DNA of 42,836 bases from Oscillospiraceae bacterium. Lineage in GTDB: Bacteria; Bacillota; Clostridia; Oscillospirales; Oscillospiraceae. Made by a program: the position numbers and the translations under genes. Location of the stretch: NCBI GenBank assembly GCA_030625685.1, contig DAOUQJ010000014.1, positions 1-42,836 of the forward strand, read 5' to 3'. Numbering within the stretch: position 1 is the first letter of the stretch; each line of letters begins with the position of its first letter. Below the pieces are notes generated by a model. The model did no database searches and had not been told where the DNA came from. It saw nothing but the letters and a program-made list of their open reading frames with translations. Positions 31,337 through 40,881 of this stretch are shown in pieces.

Positions 31337-32254
31337 TTACCCTTTAAAACCAAAATGCTCACATATCTTTGAATAGTTGGGGGCAGGGATATGTAAACTC
31401 TTTGCTAATCTCAGTGTTTCAAACACGAGACTATCCATTTCGCAGGTTTTACCTGCTTTCATATCCTTTTGCATTGATGCGGTGGTGTCAGGTGTCAACG
31501 AATCTAAAATACGCAAGTTTGTTTCCAAGACATCAATATCCAATTCTAAATTGAGCGCTTGACCGACGGCTTCAATCTCTTTGCATAAATCAATGAAGGT
31601 GTTTCGATACCGTTCGTTTTGTTGCATCTCACCTGCTGGGATGTCGTAGTAGGCACCACAGGCTGCATACGCTGAGATAAACGTAAACTTTTTAAAAGTA
31701 TCTCGTTGAATATTGTCAGATAAAATCGCGTCAATGCCACAGCTGCGCAAATCTTCTACAATCGTTTGTAGAATCGTTTGATTTGCAGATTGTGTTGCGT
31801 TCGGTCCGAAGACAACTCTAAATAGGTCACTCAATTGCACAATGACACCAGGTTTTTCAATAAAAGCAGAAATATAAATACAGCCTTCAATGGGGTGACC
31901 TACCGAGGTCTTTTGTGAAATGCTTTCCCCCATTTGATACCCGTTCATAATCGGAATGATAACCGTATCTTGATGCGCTGCCTTTTCAATGAGTCGAATA
32001 ATTGCGGCAACAGAATAACTTTTGACACAGACGAAGATAACATCGGCTTGATCTTGATATGCTTCTTCGGAGGTGAACTTGATATTTTTAATGCAGTGGT
32101 CACCTTTGATTCTTGATTTTAAGTAAAGACCATGTTCTTGAAACGCCTTTAGATTAGCACCTCTTGAAATAAAGGTGACATCTTTACCACTTAGTCCAAG
32201 AAATCCACCAATACTGCCACCTGTGCCACCACTGCCTATGATTAAATATTTCAT
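31337..32254 (-). CDS. ketopantoate reductase (ApbA/PanE family)
   Basis: NADPH-dependent reductase of the 2-dehydropantoate 2-reductase superfamily, 305 residues, full length. GAGGAG precedes the ATG. The N-terminal Rossmann motif is MKYLIIGSGGTGGSIGGFLG, and VIFVCVKSYSV carries the conserved Lys contact. The helical C-terminal domain has KFTFISAYAACGAYYDIPAGE and STASMQKD-like LTPDTTASMQKDMKAGKTCEMDSL, with the conserved S-M-x-x-D and E. The usual role is coenzyme A synthesis, but no panB/panC lie nearby, so it may act on another 2-oxo acid. I therefore leave the symbol open. Confidence 0.88.
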   Translation of the reverse strand: MKYLIIGSGGTGGSIGGFLGLSGKDVTFISRGANLKAFQEHGLYLKSRIKGDHCIKNIKFTSEEAYQDQADVIFVCVKSYSVAAIIRLIEKAAHQDTVIIPIMNGYQMGESISQKTSVGHPIEGCIYISAFIEKPGVIVQLSDLFRVVFGPNATQSANQTILQTIVEDLRSCGIDAILSDNIQRDTFKKFTFISAYAACGAYYDIPAGEMQQNERYRNTFIDLCKEIEAVGQALNLELDIDVLETNLRILDSLTPDTTASMQKDMKAGKTCEMDSLVFETLRLAKSLHIPAPNYSKICEHFGFKG

Positions 32255-32553
32255 TTGTTGTTCTCCTCACAATGTTCTCTGAACCTATTCTATACTAAAA
32301 TGAGGGGTTTGAACATTGAAATCTGTGAAAGTGAGAGTATGATTTGCATATGTTAAAGAAAAAATGAAAATCACAGGTTTCGAAAGTCATGAAAATTAGA
32401 TTGTAGGAGAAGAGCTTATGTTAAGATGACAGGTTCGTTGAATGTAAAACAACCTACGCTATCTCGCAGTAGAACTTTTGACAAATTTCCATGGGAATGA
32501 TATGGTGGGGGATGACAAATTAGATACTACGTTCGAAAGTGAGCTTTAACCTG
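32255..32553 (+). promoter_or_regulatory. upstream region and promoter of the helicase gene
   Basis: TTGACA (32478-32483) and TATGGT (32501-32506) are 17 bases apart and stand about 45 bases ahead of the helicase start. Nothing else coding was recognised in the stretch. Confidence 0.5.
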
Positions 32554-34599
32554 ATGACATTTGAAAAGTTTAGACAAGAATACAAAGTTTCATTAAATCC
32601 TCAGCAAGAAAAAGCGGTGCAAGCAGTGGAAGGAGCAACACTGCTACTGGCAGTTCCAGGAAGCGGAAAAACAACCGTGCTTGTGCATCGACTTGGATAC
32701 ATGATTTATAGCTGTGGAATCAGTCCAAGCCAAATACTGACGATGACATATACCAAAGCGGCAACACTGGATATGAAAAGTCGTTTTATTGAGGTGTTTG
32801 GCACTCAATTTGAGCATCAGTTGAAGTTTAGCACAATCAATAGCTTTTCGAATCAAATTATCAAGTATTATGAAAAAACCAAAAACCGAATTGCATTTCA
32901 AATTCCAAATGACAAACAAATTGATGTCTTGCTTGGAGAAATTTATGGTAAGCTTACAAACCAATTTGCCTTAGAGAGCGAAATCAAAGAGATGAAGACG
33001 ATCATCACATATGTGAAGAATAGTCAATTGAGCAAAGCAGAAATTGAAGAAATAAAAATGGATGCAGATATTTCTTTTGCATCCATTTATAATGAATATT
33101 GTGCCATCATGAGAAGCAGGGGATGGATGGACTATGATGACCAGATTCGATATGCATATGAAATTTTAAGAAAGCATCCAGATATCCTAGCGTATTTTCA
33201 AAATACATACCAGTATGTTTGCGTCGATGAGGCGCAAGACACATCAAAAATTCAGCACAGTTTAATCCAGTTAATCGTAAACGAGCATCATAATATCTTT
33301 ATGGTGGGCGATGAAGATCAAAGTATCTATGGCTTCCGTGCTGCCTATCCAGAAGGACTGCTGAATTTTGAACAAACATACAAAGGGGCAAGTGTATTAT
33401 ATCTAGAGCATAATTATCGATCCACAGAGCAAATCGTAGCACACGCAGATAAAGTCATACAAAAAAATCAATATCGTCACAAAAAACGCATGATATCTAC
33501 GCGTCACACCGGAAACCCCATCGAATCAATCTGGGTTTATGACAGAAAAGCGCAGTATTCTGATATCATCAAATATGTTGAGAATCTAAAGCAGGAAACC
33601 GCCATCTTATATCGAGACAACGACAGTGTCATACCGATCATTGATATTTTACATCGCAAAGGGATTGCATATCGCTGCAGAGAGATTGCGAGCAATTTTT
33701 TTAGTCATTATATTGTGAGAGATTTGACAGACATTCTTTTGTTTTCATTCAATCAAACAGATGCTGAGCGTTTTTTAAGAATCTATTATAAGTTTGGGAT
33801 TGGGCTGACCAAAGTTGCAGCCGAAAAGGCAGTGGCTAGTTTTCTCAAGACGAACAAACCGATTTTGCAGAGTCTTGCTGAAATGGAAGAATTGAAACCA
33901 TGGACGCGCGAGCAAGTCAAAGAGCTTGGTGTTCATCTTCGACACGCCCAAAGTCAGACAGCGGAAGAGGCACTGCGGTGTGTGTTATATGATATGCGCT
34001 ATGATACGTACTTGAAAAATAGAAATGCAGACCAAAACAAAGTGAGCGTATTGCAGTGGTTGGCTGCCAATGAAAAAACGATCACGGATTTTTTAGCCCG
34101 CTTAGAGGAGCTTTCTTACATTGTGCGTGAGGGCACAACGGATGCAAATAGTAACTTGATACTCTCGACCATTCATTCTAGCAAGGGTCTTGAGTATCAT
34201 CGCGTGATTTTGCTCGATGTGCTCGATGGCATTCTGCCAAAAGAAGCAAGAGAAGCGTCAGAACAGCAAATCGTGTTAGAGGAAGAACGGCGCTTATTTT
34301 ATGTTGCTGCGACAAGAGCAAAAGAAGAACTTGCGATAGTTCGCTATCGAAAGCAAACCATAGAGTCATCGTTTGCAGAAGAACTTCTCTATGCCAAAAA
34401 GCAAGAAATCCAACTGCCTGAGAGCACTGCCTCGGCTGAATCTTTTTCAGTTCACAGAAACGTGACGCATGTAACGTATGGCGCGGGAAAAATCAAAAGC
34501 AAGCAAGATGGCATTGTCACCATACAATTTGATAACGGAGATAGAAAGAGCTTTGATTTGAATGCGTGTATTCGCAAGGGGCTTTTAAACCTTGGCTGA
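32554..34599 (+). CDS. UvrD/PcrA-like superfamily 1A DNA helicase
   Basis: ATP-driven 3'-5' DNA helicase, about 681 residues. The start is uncertain between GTG 32539 and ATG 32554; the latter has AAGTGAG upstream and is preferred. All helicase motifs are visible: Q-motif LNPQQEKAV, Walker A AVPGSGKTT, Ia LTMTYTKAAT, II VCVDEAQDTSK, III VGDEDQSIYGFRAA, IV HNYRST, V STIHSSKGLEYHRVILLD and VI LFYVAATRAKEELAI. The C-terminal 45 residues (VTYGAGKIKSKQDGIVTIQFD) form a small Tudor-like beta domain, as in PcrA/UvrD relatives. It is shorter in subdomains 1B/2B than UvrD. The particular pathway cannot be told; it is a single gene. Confidence 0.92.
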   Translation: MTFEKFRQEYKVSLNPQQEKAVQAVEGATLLLAVPGSGKTTVLVHRLGYMIYSCGISPSQILTMTYTKAATLDMKSRFIEVFGTQFEHQLKFSTINSFSNQIIKYYEKTKNRIAFQIPNDKQIDVLLGEIYGKLTNQFALESEIKEMKTIITYVKNSQLSKAEIEEIKMDADISFASIYNEYCAIMRSRGWMDYDDQIRYAYEILRKHPDILAYFQNTYQYVCVDEAQDTSKIQHSLIQLIVNEHHNIFMVGDEDQSIYGFRAAYPEGLLNFEQTYKGASVLYLEHNYRSTEQIVAHADKVIQKNQYRHKKRMISTRHTGNPIESIWVYDRKAQYSDIIKYVENLKQETAILYRDNDSVIPIIDILHRKGIAYRCREIASNFFSHYIVRDLTDILLFSFNQTDAERFLRIYYKFGIGLTKVAAEKAVASFLKTNKPILQSLAEMEELKPWTREQVKELGVHLRHAQSQTAEEALRCVLYDMRYDTYLKNRNADQNKVSVLQWLAANEKTITDFLARLEELSYIVREGTTDANSNLILSTIHSSKGLEYHRVILLDVLDGILPKEAREASEQQIVLEEERRLFYVAATRAKEELAIVRYRKQTIESSFAEELLYAKKQEIQLPESTASAESFSVHRNVTHVTYGAGKIKSKQDGIVTIQFDNGDRKSFDLNACIRKGLLNLG

Positions 34600-34780
34600 T
34601 ATAGTAGAGAAAACAGAGGTTAGGATATAGTATCTTTCGTCTAGTTTTTGATTTCATTTAGGGAAACAAAATAATAACAGCATACGTGATTAGTGTTATT
34701 AACCCCATATACTCAAAGCCAATCAATTGCATACAACCAAATGCTTTCAATAAAAGAATATCTATTCTTAGTAAAAGCGA

Positions 34781-34818
34781 ACCTCCACCTTGCTAAGAAA
34801 ACAAGGTGGAGGTGTTAT
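34781..34818 (+). terminator. terminator after the helicase gene
   Basis: ACCTCCACCTTG (34781-34792) pairs with CAAGGTGGAGGT (34802-34813), followed by GTTATTGTTTATTT. It may also serve the convergent lipoprotein gene. Confidence 0.8.
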
Positions 34819-34821
34819 TGT

Positions 34822-35316
34822 TTATTTGCATTCAAAGGTTACTATTTCAGTTTTGTAAACGTCGGTCCAATCATCCGCATTATATATTCTAAAAACTAGC
34901 TCAATAGTTTCTATCTCTGTTATTCCGTTTTCTTCAAGGTCACTGCTGTCAAATGATAAGTCTGTGTTCATTTTTTTACCGGAAGCAACCTCTGAAGAGA
35001 ATGTAGGATTTAACATAAAACCGTTTACTGAACAGTTTTCAGCTTGAATCATCAAAGGTTTTTCAGAATCGTTTTCAATCAATAGTTTTACATCAGGGCC
35101 AAATATTCCTTCGTAATCAACGCTTTTGTATGTAATTTTCAAACCGTTTTCATCTAAGAGCAAAGTCGATGTATCTGCATCTACAACTTCTGTTTCTGAT
35201 ACTTCAGATTCTGGTTCCATGTTGTCTTGTGGTGTTGGTTGGGATGTATCTCCACATGCTGAAAGAGCAAACAAAGCAAATAGAGATACAGCGATACATA
35301 ATAATTTCTTTTTCAT
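34822..35316 (-). CDS. lipoprotein with Ig-like domain (164 aa)
   Basis: The start at 35316 follows AAGGATGTTTTTT; upstream ATGs in the frame lack a ribosome binding site. The signal peptide MKKKLLCIAVSLFALFAL ends in the lipobox LSAC. An acidic linker of about 30 residues follows, then a beta-sandwich-like domain: LLLDENGLKITYKSVDY, PDVKLLIENDSEKPLMIQAENCSVNG, VASGKKMNTDLSFDSSDLEENGI and IETIELVFRIYNADDW. This resembles DUF4352-like extracytoplasmic domains of Firmicute lipoproteins. No enzymatic motif. Single gene. Confidence 0.85.
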   Translation of the reverse strand: MKKKLLCIAVSLFALFALSACGDTSQPTPQDNMEPESEVSETEVVDADTSTLLLDENGLKITYKSVDYEGIFGPDVKLLIENDSEKPLMIQAENCSVNGFMLNPTFSSEVASGKKMNTDLSFDSSDLEENGITEIETIELVFRIYNADDWTDVYKTEIVTFECK

Positions 35317-35865
35317 AAAAAACATCCTTTCAAACTTATAGTTAAAAATTAACATAAAATACATAAATTATCAATAGATAATTTTGATTTTGCGAAATAA
35401 TACTAGTTACTAATTTATATTTCTGTCTAACTTTAATTATTCTTGGTCGCTTGACGGTTGAAGTGCTTTCATTAGAAAAAGTCATGCCTTCAGAGGGGTC
35501 TCAAGGAAAAAAGAAAGGTAATGGAATCGTTTAGGGATAAAAACCCATTATTAAGAAATATTCAAATTGAAGGAAAAGGATGAAGTGCATTTTTAAGCGT
35601 GTGAACGCGAAGAAAATGTTCAATTATTTCATGCAGAGATGTAAAAAGAAGGATTAAAATTGGTATGCATAGTTATTCCCAGGAGTTACGAAATGCTCAA
35701 ATCAGTTTATTTGAAAAAGCACTCAATAATCAGCTTGTGTAAAGATTATTGAGTGCTTTTCTAATTGACGTATGAATCATAAAAAATGTTCAGAAAATCT
35801 AATCGTACCTTGAAATAAATTTAAGGCATGATTAGTCGTGAAGTGATGCTAACTATCAGTATGAT
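35317..35865. other. 550-bp intergenic region
   Basis: AT-rich. A 25-codon frame (ATG at 35665, stop at 35740) with AGAAGGATT upstream runs into the terminator hairpin below and is not convincing. Nothing else was recognised; the stretch may be the remains of a lost gene, since a terminator follows it. Confidence 0.4.
35715..35762. terminator. bidirectional terminator hairpin
   Basis: AAAAGCACTCAATAATC (35715-35731) pairs perfectly with GATTATTGAGTGCTTTT (35744-35760) across 12 bases. It can end the diguanylate cyclase transcript from the minus strand. Confidence 0.85.
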
Positions 35866-37410
35866 TTAGTTGCAAACTTGGTTTCTTCCGTTCTCTTTTG
35901 CACGATACAAAGCTTCATCAGCAAGATTAATGGCGCTATCAATATCATAGTTTTGAGGATCAATACGAGCTACTCCCATGCTCACTGTTACATTTTGTAG
36001 CTTTTCTGTTGTCGCTTCATCCACTAACGTTCTGATTTTTTCAGCCATTTGAAGAATTGACTCTTCATTTGCATGAGGCAGTAATAACAAAAATTCCTCT
36101 CCGCCCCATCTGGCAAAAACATCTCTAGTTCGTATGTTATTTGAAATTAATGTTGCGAGTTCTTTTAGAACTTGATCTCCCCAATCATGCCCATATGTAT
36201 CATTGATGTATTTAAAGTGATCAATGTCCATCATGACAACAGATAAACTGTATCCAAAGCGTTTGGAGCGTTTGATTTCTTTGTTGGCAATATCATAAAG
36301 TTTATGTCTGTTATATAGCTTTGTCACATAGTCTCTCTCAGAAGCGTTTTTTAATATGCTTTGATAGCGTGTAACAATGAGTCCAAAACATACAATGGAA
36401 ACAGCCAAAAATGTGATCAAAAAAATCTGTGTATATAGATCCTTGGAAAAACGCTTATAATCTTGGGTTTCAGCTATGGAAAGTAAGTTTCCAACTGCCT
36501 CGTCCTCAAAATTTTTAATTGATATGGAATTGACGATATAATCCATATCATTGTAACGATATATAGTCGAAAAATTATTTTCATCCAATTTGTTAGAAAG
36601 TGTCTTCTTTAATCCTTCAATAAAAGACTTCTCTGATTTTGGCACTGTGTTAGTATATATATCGATTGTTTTTTTTACTTCTTTGTCCATATAATGATCA
36701 TTTGATATTGTAGAATCTATGTAATTATTTTTCTTAGAGTCAAAAACTTTTTCGTCTACAACTGATTTTTTTATAAGAAAATTAAAATCTTCCTCTGGAT
36801 ATAATTTAGAAAGCACCTCTAATATCGATGCGCCTGATATGGATAATTCAACAGTTCCTATAAAATCTTCTTGATAGTGTAAGGGATATACGTATCGAAA
36901 ATCATTTATTACTTTACCTTCTTCAAAGCCAATCATATATTCTTTTGTTTCATTGGCAAGCCTGACACTTTCTCGCGCATTCATCAGGAGATCGCCATAT
37001 TTTTCAGGGCTATGCATTCGGAGAAAGCTCTCTGTGTTGAGTAAATGAAAATGCAACTGACGAAATTTATATTTGGTCATCGTTTCATATTTCGTATCCA
37101 TATGCTCAAATAGAGTTTTTCGTAATGTATCTTTTTCATCAATCGTAGCACCATTTGCTTGATGCATAGTGGATAATATCTCTTCATCCTGATTGAGATC
37201 ATCATAAATATAATTTGAAAAAGATTCATAAGTCTTTAAGATGGACTGTACTTGACCATCAAATTTCCTTAATTCAGCATTTAAAAAAGCTTGCTCATTT
37301 TTTTTATTACTATCGAGCATAACCAGTACTGTAGTTGCCCAGATCACAATTGTAATCGAAGCTACTATTCCAAATATAGTGAATTTACGCTTGTGAAAAT
37401 TCTGTTTCAT
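35866..37410 (-). CDS. membrane-bound diguanylate cyclase (GGDEF)
   Basis: Makes c-di-GMP from two GTP. The start at 37410 (MKQNFHKRKF) has AAAGGAGATCC upstream. Residues about 10-33 are a membrane helix. An extracytoplasmic sensor of about 300 residues follows, likely a dCACHE-type fold with segments such as HFHLLNTESFLRMHSPEKYGD and DFRYVYPLHYQEDFIGTVELSISG. A second helix (about 320-345) leads to the GGDEF domain, with DYVTKLYNRHKLY, FKYINDTYGHDWGD and an intact RWGGEEF. The inhibitory RxxD site is present as RTRD five residues ahead. It looks active and product-inhibited. 514 residues, single gene with a long leader. Confidence 0.93.
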   Translation of the reverse strand: MKQNFHKRKFTIFGIVASITIVIWATTVLVMLDSNKKNEQAFLNAELRKFDGQVQSILKTYESFSNYIYDDLNQDEEILSTMHQANGATIDEKDTLRKTLFEHMDTKYETMTKYKFRQLHFHLLNTESFLRMHSPEKYGDLLMNARESVRLANETKEYMIGFEEGKVINDFRYVYPLHYQEDFIGTVELSISGASILEVLSKLYPEEDFNFLIKKSVVDEKVFDSKKNNYIDSTISNDHYMDKEVKKTIDIYTNTVPKSEKSFIEGLKKTLSNKLDENNFSTIYRYNDMDYIVNSISIKNFEDEAVGNLLSIAETQDYKRFSKDLYTQIFLITFLAVSIVCFGLIVTRYQSILKNASERDYVTKLYNRHKLYDIANKEIKRSKRFGYSLSVVMMDIDHFKYINDTYGHDWGDQVLKELATLISNNIRTRDVFARWGGEEFLLLLPHANEESILQMAEKIRTLVDEATTEKLQNVTVSMGVARIDPQNYDIDSAINLADEALYRAKENGRNQVCN

Positions 37411-37592
37411 TGGATCTCCTTTATTTGTTTTATATGTGGTCAAAATTTTTCTGATGGAAGCTTAGCTTCAATTTGTTTCGTTTTGCAACCATTGCCTTGT
37501 GAAGCAATTCTTTGTTAAAGTGTTTTTCTACAAGGATGCGTAGAGAGCAATGCGTGAGATGCTATTGGCATTTTCGAGGAGGGTTTTGTCAT

Positions 37593-37739
37593 ATGCCTTT
37601 TGAATTGTTTAAAAAAGTCTCTGTTTTTCGATTAAGGATAGGTTCGTTATCCATCTTTTTTAGGCATTGCTTTCATCAAGCAATTACCATGTTGGGTTTC
37701 GAATCATCGTATCATAGTGGATATGATGTGATTAAGTAA
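37593..37739 (+). CDS. possible small basic protein (48 aa), doubtful
   Basis: GAGGAGGG lies about 10 bases ahead of ATG 37593, and the frame runs to TAA at 37737-37739. The product, MPFELFKKVSVFRLRIGSLS and on, is basic and hydrophobic with no recognised family. It lies antisense to the leader of the diguanylate cyclase gene. The site may be chance or a gene fragment. Confidence 0.25.
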   Translation: MPFELFKKVSVFRLRIGSLSIFFRHCFHQAITMLGFESSYHSGYDVIK

Positions 37740-37758
37740 ACTCATATTAAGCAAGCAC

Positions 37759-37786
37759 ATTATAGCATAATTTCAAAAAAATGCAA
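37759..37786 (-). promoter_or_regulatory. promoter of the diguanylate cyclase gene
   Basis: On the minus strand TTGCAT (37786-37781), a 16-base spacer and the extended -10 TGCTATAAT (TATAAT at 37764-37759). This gives a leader of about 340 bases before the start codon. Confidence 0.65.
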
Positions 37787-37828
37787 AATCCTTGATATTA
37801 CTACATAAATTAGAAATATCAAGGATTT
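37786..37828. terminator. terminator-like hairpin upstream of the cyclase promoter
   Basis: AAATCCTTGATATT pairs with AATATCAAGGATTT across about 15 bases. It lies between the chemoreceptor and cyclase genes and could stop read-through from either direction. The rest of 37829-38036 shows nothing coding. Confidence 0.6.
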
Positions 37829-38036
37829 AAATTTGGTAGAAAACAAGGGGTTTGAACAACTCTTAAAGCAGTATATATTGGTATTGGCGGAGTTTTGAGA
37901 GAATCAGCAAGTGTTGGTGTTTAACAGCTTGTTTGGTAGCTTTGCGTTTTTGCTTTCTTTATGTGTGTATAATTGTCTTGTGTTATGGTTTCTTATGCAG
38001 GTCAGTTTTTCTGGATGGACAAAATACTCATCTCCA

Positions 38037-39731
38037 TTAAGGATAAGTTATGGAGATGTCTTTTAGATTGAATTGCCCAACCAACTTTTGAAGCATAGCA
38101 GCTTGTGAGTATAGTTCTTCACTCGCTGCGGCACTTTCTTCCGATGTAGCACTATTGTTTTGAATAACAGCTTCAATTTGCTCGATGCCTATATTAATCT
38201 GTGTAGCTGCAGTAGCTTGGTTTTCGGCAGCTTCTGTTATTTTTTCAATCAATGAAACAGCTTCTTTGGTTACCTTTTCGCTTTCGTCTAAATATTCTGC
38301 TGTGTCATCTGCAATTTGAGAGCCTGTTTGTACAGCGGAGATTGTTTCTTCAATTAGAAGCGTTGTATTTTTTGCTGCTTCTGCAGATTTGCTTGCTAAG
38401 TTTCTAACTTCATCAGAAACAACTGCAAACCCTTTGCCTGCGCTGCCTGCTCTTGCTGCTTCCACAGCTGCATTCAAGGCAAGAAGATTGGTCTGAAAAG
38501 CAATGTCTTCTATGACTTTAATAATTTTAGAAATTTCAGTGGATTTACTATTGATTACATTCATGGCTTGAACCATATTTTTCATTTCTGTATTACTTTT
38601 GAAAATTTCTTCTCCAGCAGAGCCTGCGCGCTGGTTTGCCAATTTTGCATTTTCAGCAGTGTGATGTATTTGTTCTGTAACATCAGTAAACGCAGCAGAT
38701 AATTGCTCGATAGAGCTGGCTTGTTCGGTTGCGCCTTGAGATAAGGCTTGTGCACTACTAGAAACTTGATCAGAACCATTTGCTACTTGAATGGCTGCTT
38801 CGTGAATTTCATTTAAAGTATGAGACAATTGGTCGACTATTTTTTCTATTGAAATATGTAGGTTAGAGAAATCACCAATATATAATTCTTCTTGTTTGCT
38901 GGTTGCTGTGAAATTTCCATTTCCGAGTTCAGAAAGCCGATAATTAACATCTTGAATGATGCCAACAAATGTGTACAACAAACTATTGATTTCTTCTGCG
39001 AGCTCTCCGAATTCATCCTTACTGCTGTAAGTAACTTTCGCACTAAAATCACCTTTTGAAATAGCTTTGGCAGCTTGATTGATTTCTTTTACTGGAGTTA
39101 ATAGTGCTTTTCTTAGCTTCGAAATGACAACGAGAACAACAACCATCGCAACAATGACGGAAGCAATGAGAACAATTCTTCCTGTCTTTAATACAAAATA
39201 AGCAGAAGCAGTTTGTGCCTGGGCCTGTTCTTTTTCTAGAGCGGAGATATCGATCAAAATATCAGCGCTTTCAGTAAACAATGGGACGTATTGTGATTGA
39301 TATAAACCAAGTGCTGACTGTATGTCACCGTTTTGCAGGTGAGCAATAATATTTTCTTTGACTGGTTTGATTGGTTTTAAAGAGCTAGCAAGCGCATCAA
39401 AATATTTCTTATCAGTTTTAGAATTTTGACTCAGTGTATCCATGAGTGAATAAAAATGAAGCGCATCTTCTTGGTTTTCATTGAGGTAATGATTCATGTC
39501 ATTTTGATTGCTGGAACCAATAGCAGAAAGCAAATTTCTTTCTGCTGAAACAATATCTCTTCGCATATTCCATATATATTCTGTATTGGGAACGGTTTTA
39601 GTCACACATTGATCAACTTGCTGACCAAGTCTGTTCAAACTAAAAATTGACACAAACGTACAAATGAGAAAGACAAATAAAACAAGACCAAAGCTGAGTG
39701 CTAATTTTTTATTCAGTTTCAAATTTTTCAT
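38037..39731 (-). CDS. methyl-accepting chemotaxis protein
   Basis: Transmembrane chemoreceptor of 564 residues. AAAGGAAG precedes the ATG. Layout: membrane helix at 12-34; a four-helix-bundle (4HB_MCP-type) ligand domain to about 185, with [22 protein letters not shown] as the usual first helix; second membrane helix about 188-208; HAMP ([23 protein letters not shown]); and a long signalling coiled coil whose hairpin tip is [20 protein letters not shown], followed by [17 protein letters not shown]. The tip is intact, so it can drive CheA/CheW. The stop codon lies inside a CATCTCCAT/ATGGAGATG hairpin (38029-38058). No che gene is nearby; the receptor is an orphan next to c-di-GMP genes. Confidence 0.95.
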   Translation of the reverse strand: MKNLKLNKKLALSFGLVLFVFLICTFVSIFSLNRLGQQVDQCVTKTVPNTEYIWNMRRDIVSAERNLLSAIGSSNQNDMNHYLNENQEDALHFYSLMDTLSQNSKTDKKYFDALASSLKPIKPVKENIIAHLQNGDIQSALGLYQSQYVPLFTESADILIDISALEKEQAQAQTASAYFVLKTGRIVLIASVIVAMVVVLVVISKLRKALLTPVKEINQAAKAISKGDFSAKVTYSSKDEFGELAEEINSLLYTFVGIIQDVNYRLSELGNGNFTATSKQEELYIGDFSNLHISIEKIVDQLSHTLNEIHEAAIQVANGSDQVSSSAQALSQGATEQASSIEQLSAAFTDVTEQIHHTAENAKLANQRAGSAGEEIFKSNTEMKNMVQAMNVINSKSTEISKIIKVIEDIAFQTNLLALNAAVEAARAGSAGKGFAVVSDEVRNLASKSAEAAKNTTLLIEETISAVQTGSQIADDTAEYLDESEKVTKEAVSLIEKITEAAENQATAATQINIGIEQIEAVIQNNSATSEESAAASEELYSQAAMLQKLVGQFNLKDISITYP

Positions 39732-40175
39732 TAGTAAACTTCCTTTAAAAATTTTTTCAGTTGCAATAAATTTGATAGATAAAAAGCGAGTCGCATCAAG
39801 GGAATCATGATTTTATTATCAATATTTATTGACCAATTAGATTTGTCGGGCAAAAATTGTCTTACATTTACCAATTATGTATTTTTATATACAAATTAGC
39901 TATATTCTATATAGGGTTCCTTGTATTGTCAATATGAAATGTGATAAATTTCGACAAAATTATCCACAAAGTTACATTCTTTTAGTAAGTGGAAATTATT
40001 ACATAAATATACGGATTCTAATGTTTTTTTGTAAATAGTATTCATTGTGTCATAATTAGAGCAACTTTTGGTAAGGGATATGCTAGCCTTTTAGAGAAAG
40101 CTATTGGTCTGCAGATAGCTGGAGTTATTGGTTAATTGTTTAGTGGTATGGGATGCTGAAACGAATGATGAATTT
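39732..40175. other. upstream region of the chemoreceptor gene
   Basis: Very AT-rich, with no gene recognised. A single DnaA-box-like TTATCCACA occurs at 39960-39968 and is probably chance. No flagellar-type sigma-D promoter could be matched convincingly. Confidence 0.4.
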
Positions 40176-40215
40176 AAAAACCCCCACTTTAGCTATAGCT
40201 AAAGTGGGGGTTTTT
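40176..40215. terminator. 40-base perfect palindrome, terminator-like
   Basis: AAAAACCCCCACTTTAGC, central TATA, then the exact complement ending in TTTTT. It is symmetric and can act on both strands. No gene lies immediately upstream on the plus strand, so it insulates the riboswitch region. Confidence 0.85.
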
Positions 40216-40454
40216 GTTGTTTCGTTGAAAATGGAGTAAATCACCTAACTTGTAAATGAATTTGTATGTAAACTAAACATTGATTACATTGAGCCTGAGA
40301 TTATATATAAGTGAAGGGAATTATATTAACTCTTTTCTGATTTAAGTTAAATAAGTGAGAGAAATAGATATTGACAATTAATTGAATTATGTGTATAATT
40401 TGTGAAAATTATGTCATTTTATTAAATATTACGAATAATTATGTAATAACAAAG

Positions 40455-40545
40455 CGATAATAGCAAACTTATCGAAAGGTAAGGGCGCAAAGCCAAGGGT
40501 CTAAAGTCATATGACTATGATAGCCGGTTACCGAAAGTGTTTCAT
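40455..40545 (+). ncRNA. c-di-GMP-I (GEMM) riboswitch aptamer
   Basis: The aptamer core is recognisable: AGCAAAC (40462-40468), a stem capped by the GAAA tetraloop (CTTATCGAAAGGTAAG), the loop GGCGCAAAGCC (40484-40494) that receives it, then GGGTCTAAAGTC and TATGATAGCCGGTTACCG. These are the conserved parts of the GEMM-I class that binds cyclic di-GMP. A terminator follows at 40552-40587, so control is by transcription termination. The genes downstream encode a broken leader peptide, an SLH surface protein and another secreted protein, a usual target class for this riboswitch. Confidence 0.93.
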
Positions 40546-40551
40546 AAATTG

Positions 40552-40587
40552 AGGCTCTATTTAGGTAATCTAAATAGAGCCTTTTTG
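40552..40587 (+). terminator. expression-platform terminator of the c-di-GMP riboswitch
   Basis: AGGCTCTATTTAG (40552-40564) pairs with CTAAATAGAGCCT (40570-40582), followed by TTTT. It lies directly behind the aptamer. Which ligand state lets transcription pass is not decidable by eye. Confidence 0.88.
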
Positions 40588-40672
40588 CGTTAATTGGTTT
40601 AATTAGTTGAAAACAAAATTGAATGAAAGGAGTTTGTAAGATTTAAAGTAATAAAATATGGAGGATTGAAAA

Positions 40673-40760
40673 ATGAAAAACAAATAGCAAGTTATTCAGT
40701 AACCATGATGTTTGTTTACCGGAGTAGTTTTTTCTTCTACTCATATTTAACTATGTAAAG
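40673..40760 (+). pseudogene. frameshifted stub of a small secreted-protein gene
   Basis: A good ribosome binding site (GGAGG, 40660-40664) precedes ATG 40673, but the frame stops after four codons (MKNK, TAG at 40685). In the neighbouring frame the sequence continues as KQIASYSVTMMFVY, a hydrophobic segment like a signal peptide, then shifts again to give TGVVFSSTHI. Two small indels would restore a signal-peptide-like start. It is the first start site after the riboswitch, so a lost surface protein or a short leader peptide is possible. Confidence 0.4.
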
Positions 40761-40881
40761 CGTAAAAAATGAAATGAATTCCAACTAAAGTAGTAGAATA
40801 AACAAAAGTGCAATTCAAGAAATTAGAAATATATGGTAACATTCAAAAGCTGTTTATTTTTAAAAATTAAGGAGGAAAATG

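Noticed and set aside
35665-35742. 25-codon frame with an AGAAGG upstream
   Set aside because: Runs into the terminator stem and has no recognisable product; kept only as a note in the intergenic entry.
39960-39968. DnaA box TTATCCACA as a sign of a replication origin
   Set aside because: Only one box was seen, with no cluster, dnaA/dnaN gene or AT-rich unwinding element next to it.
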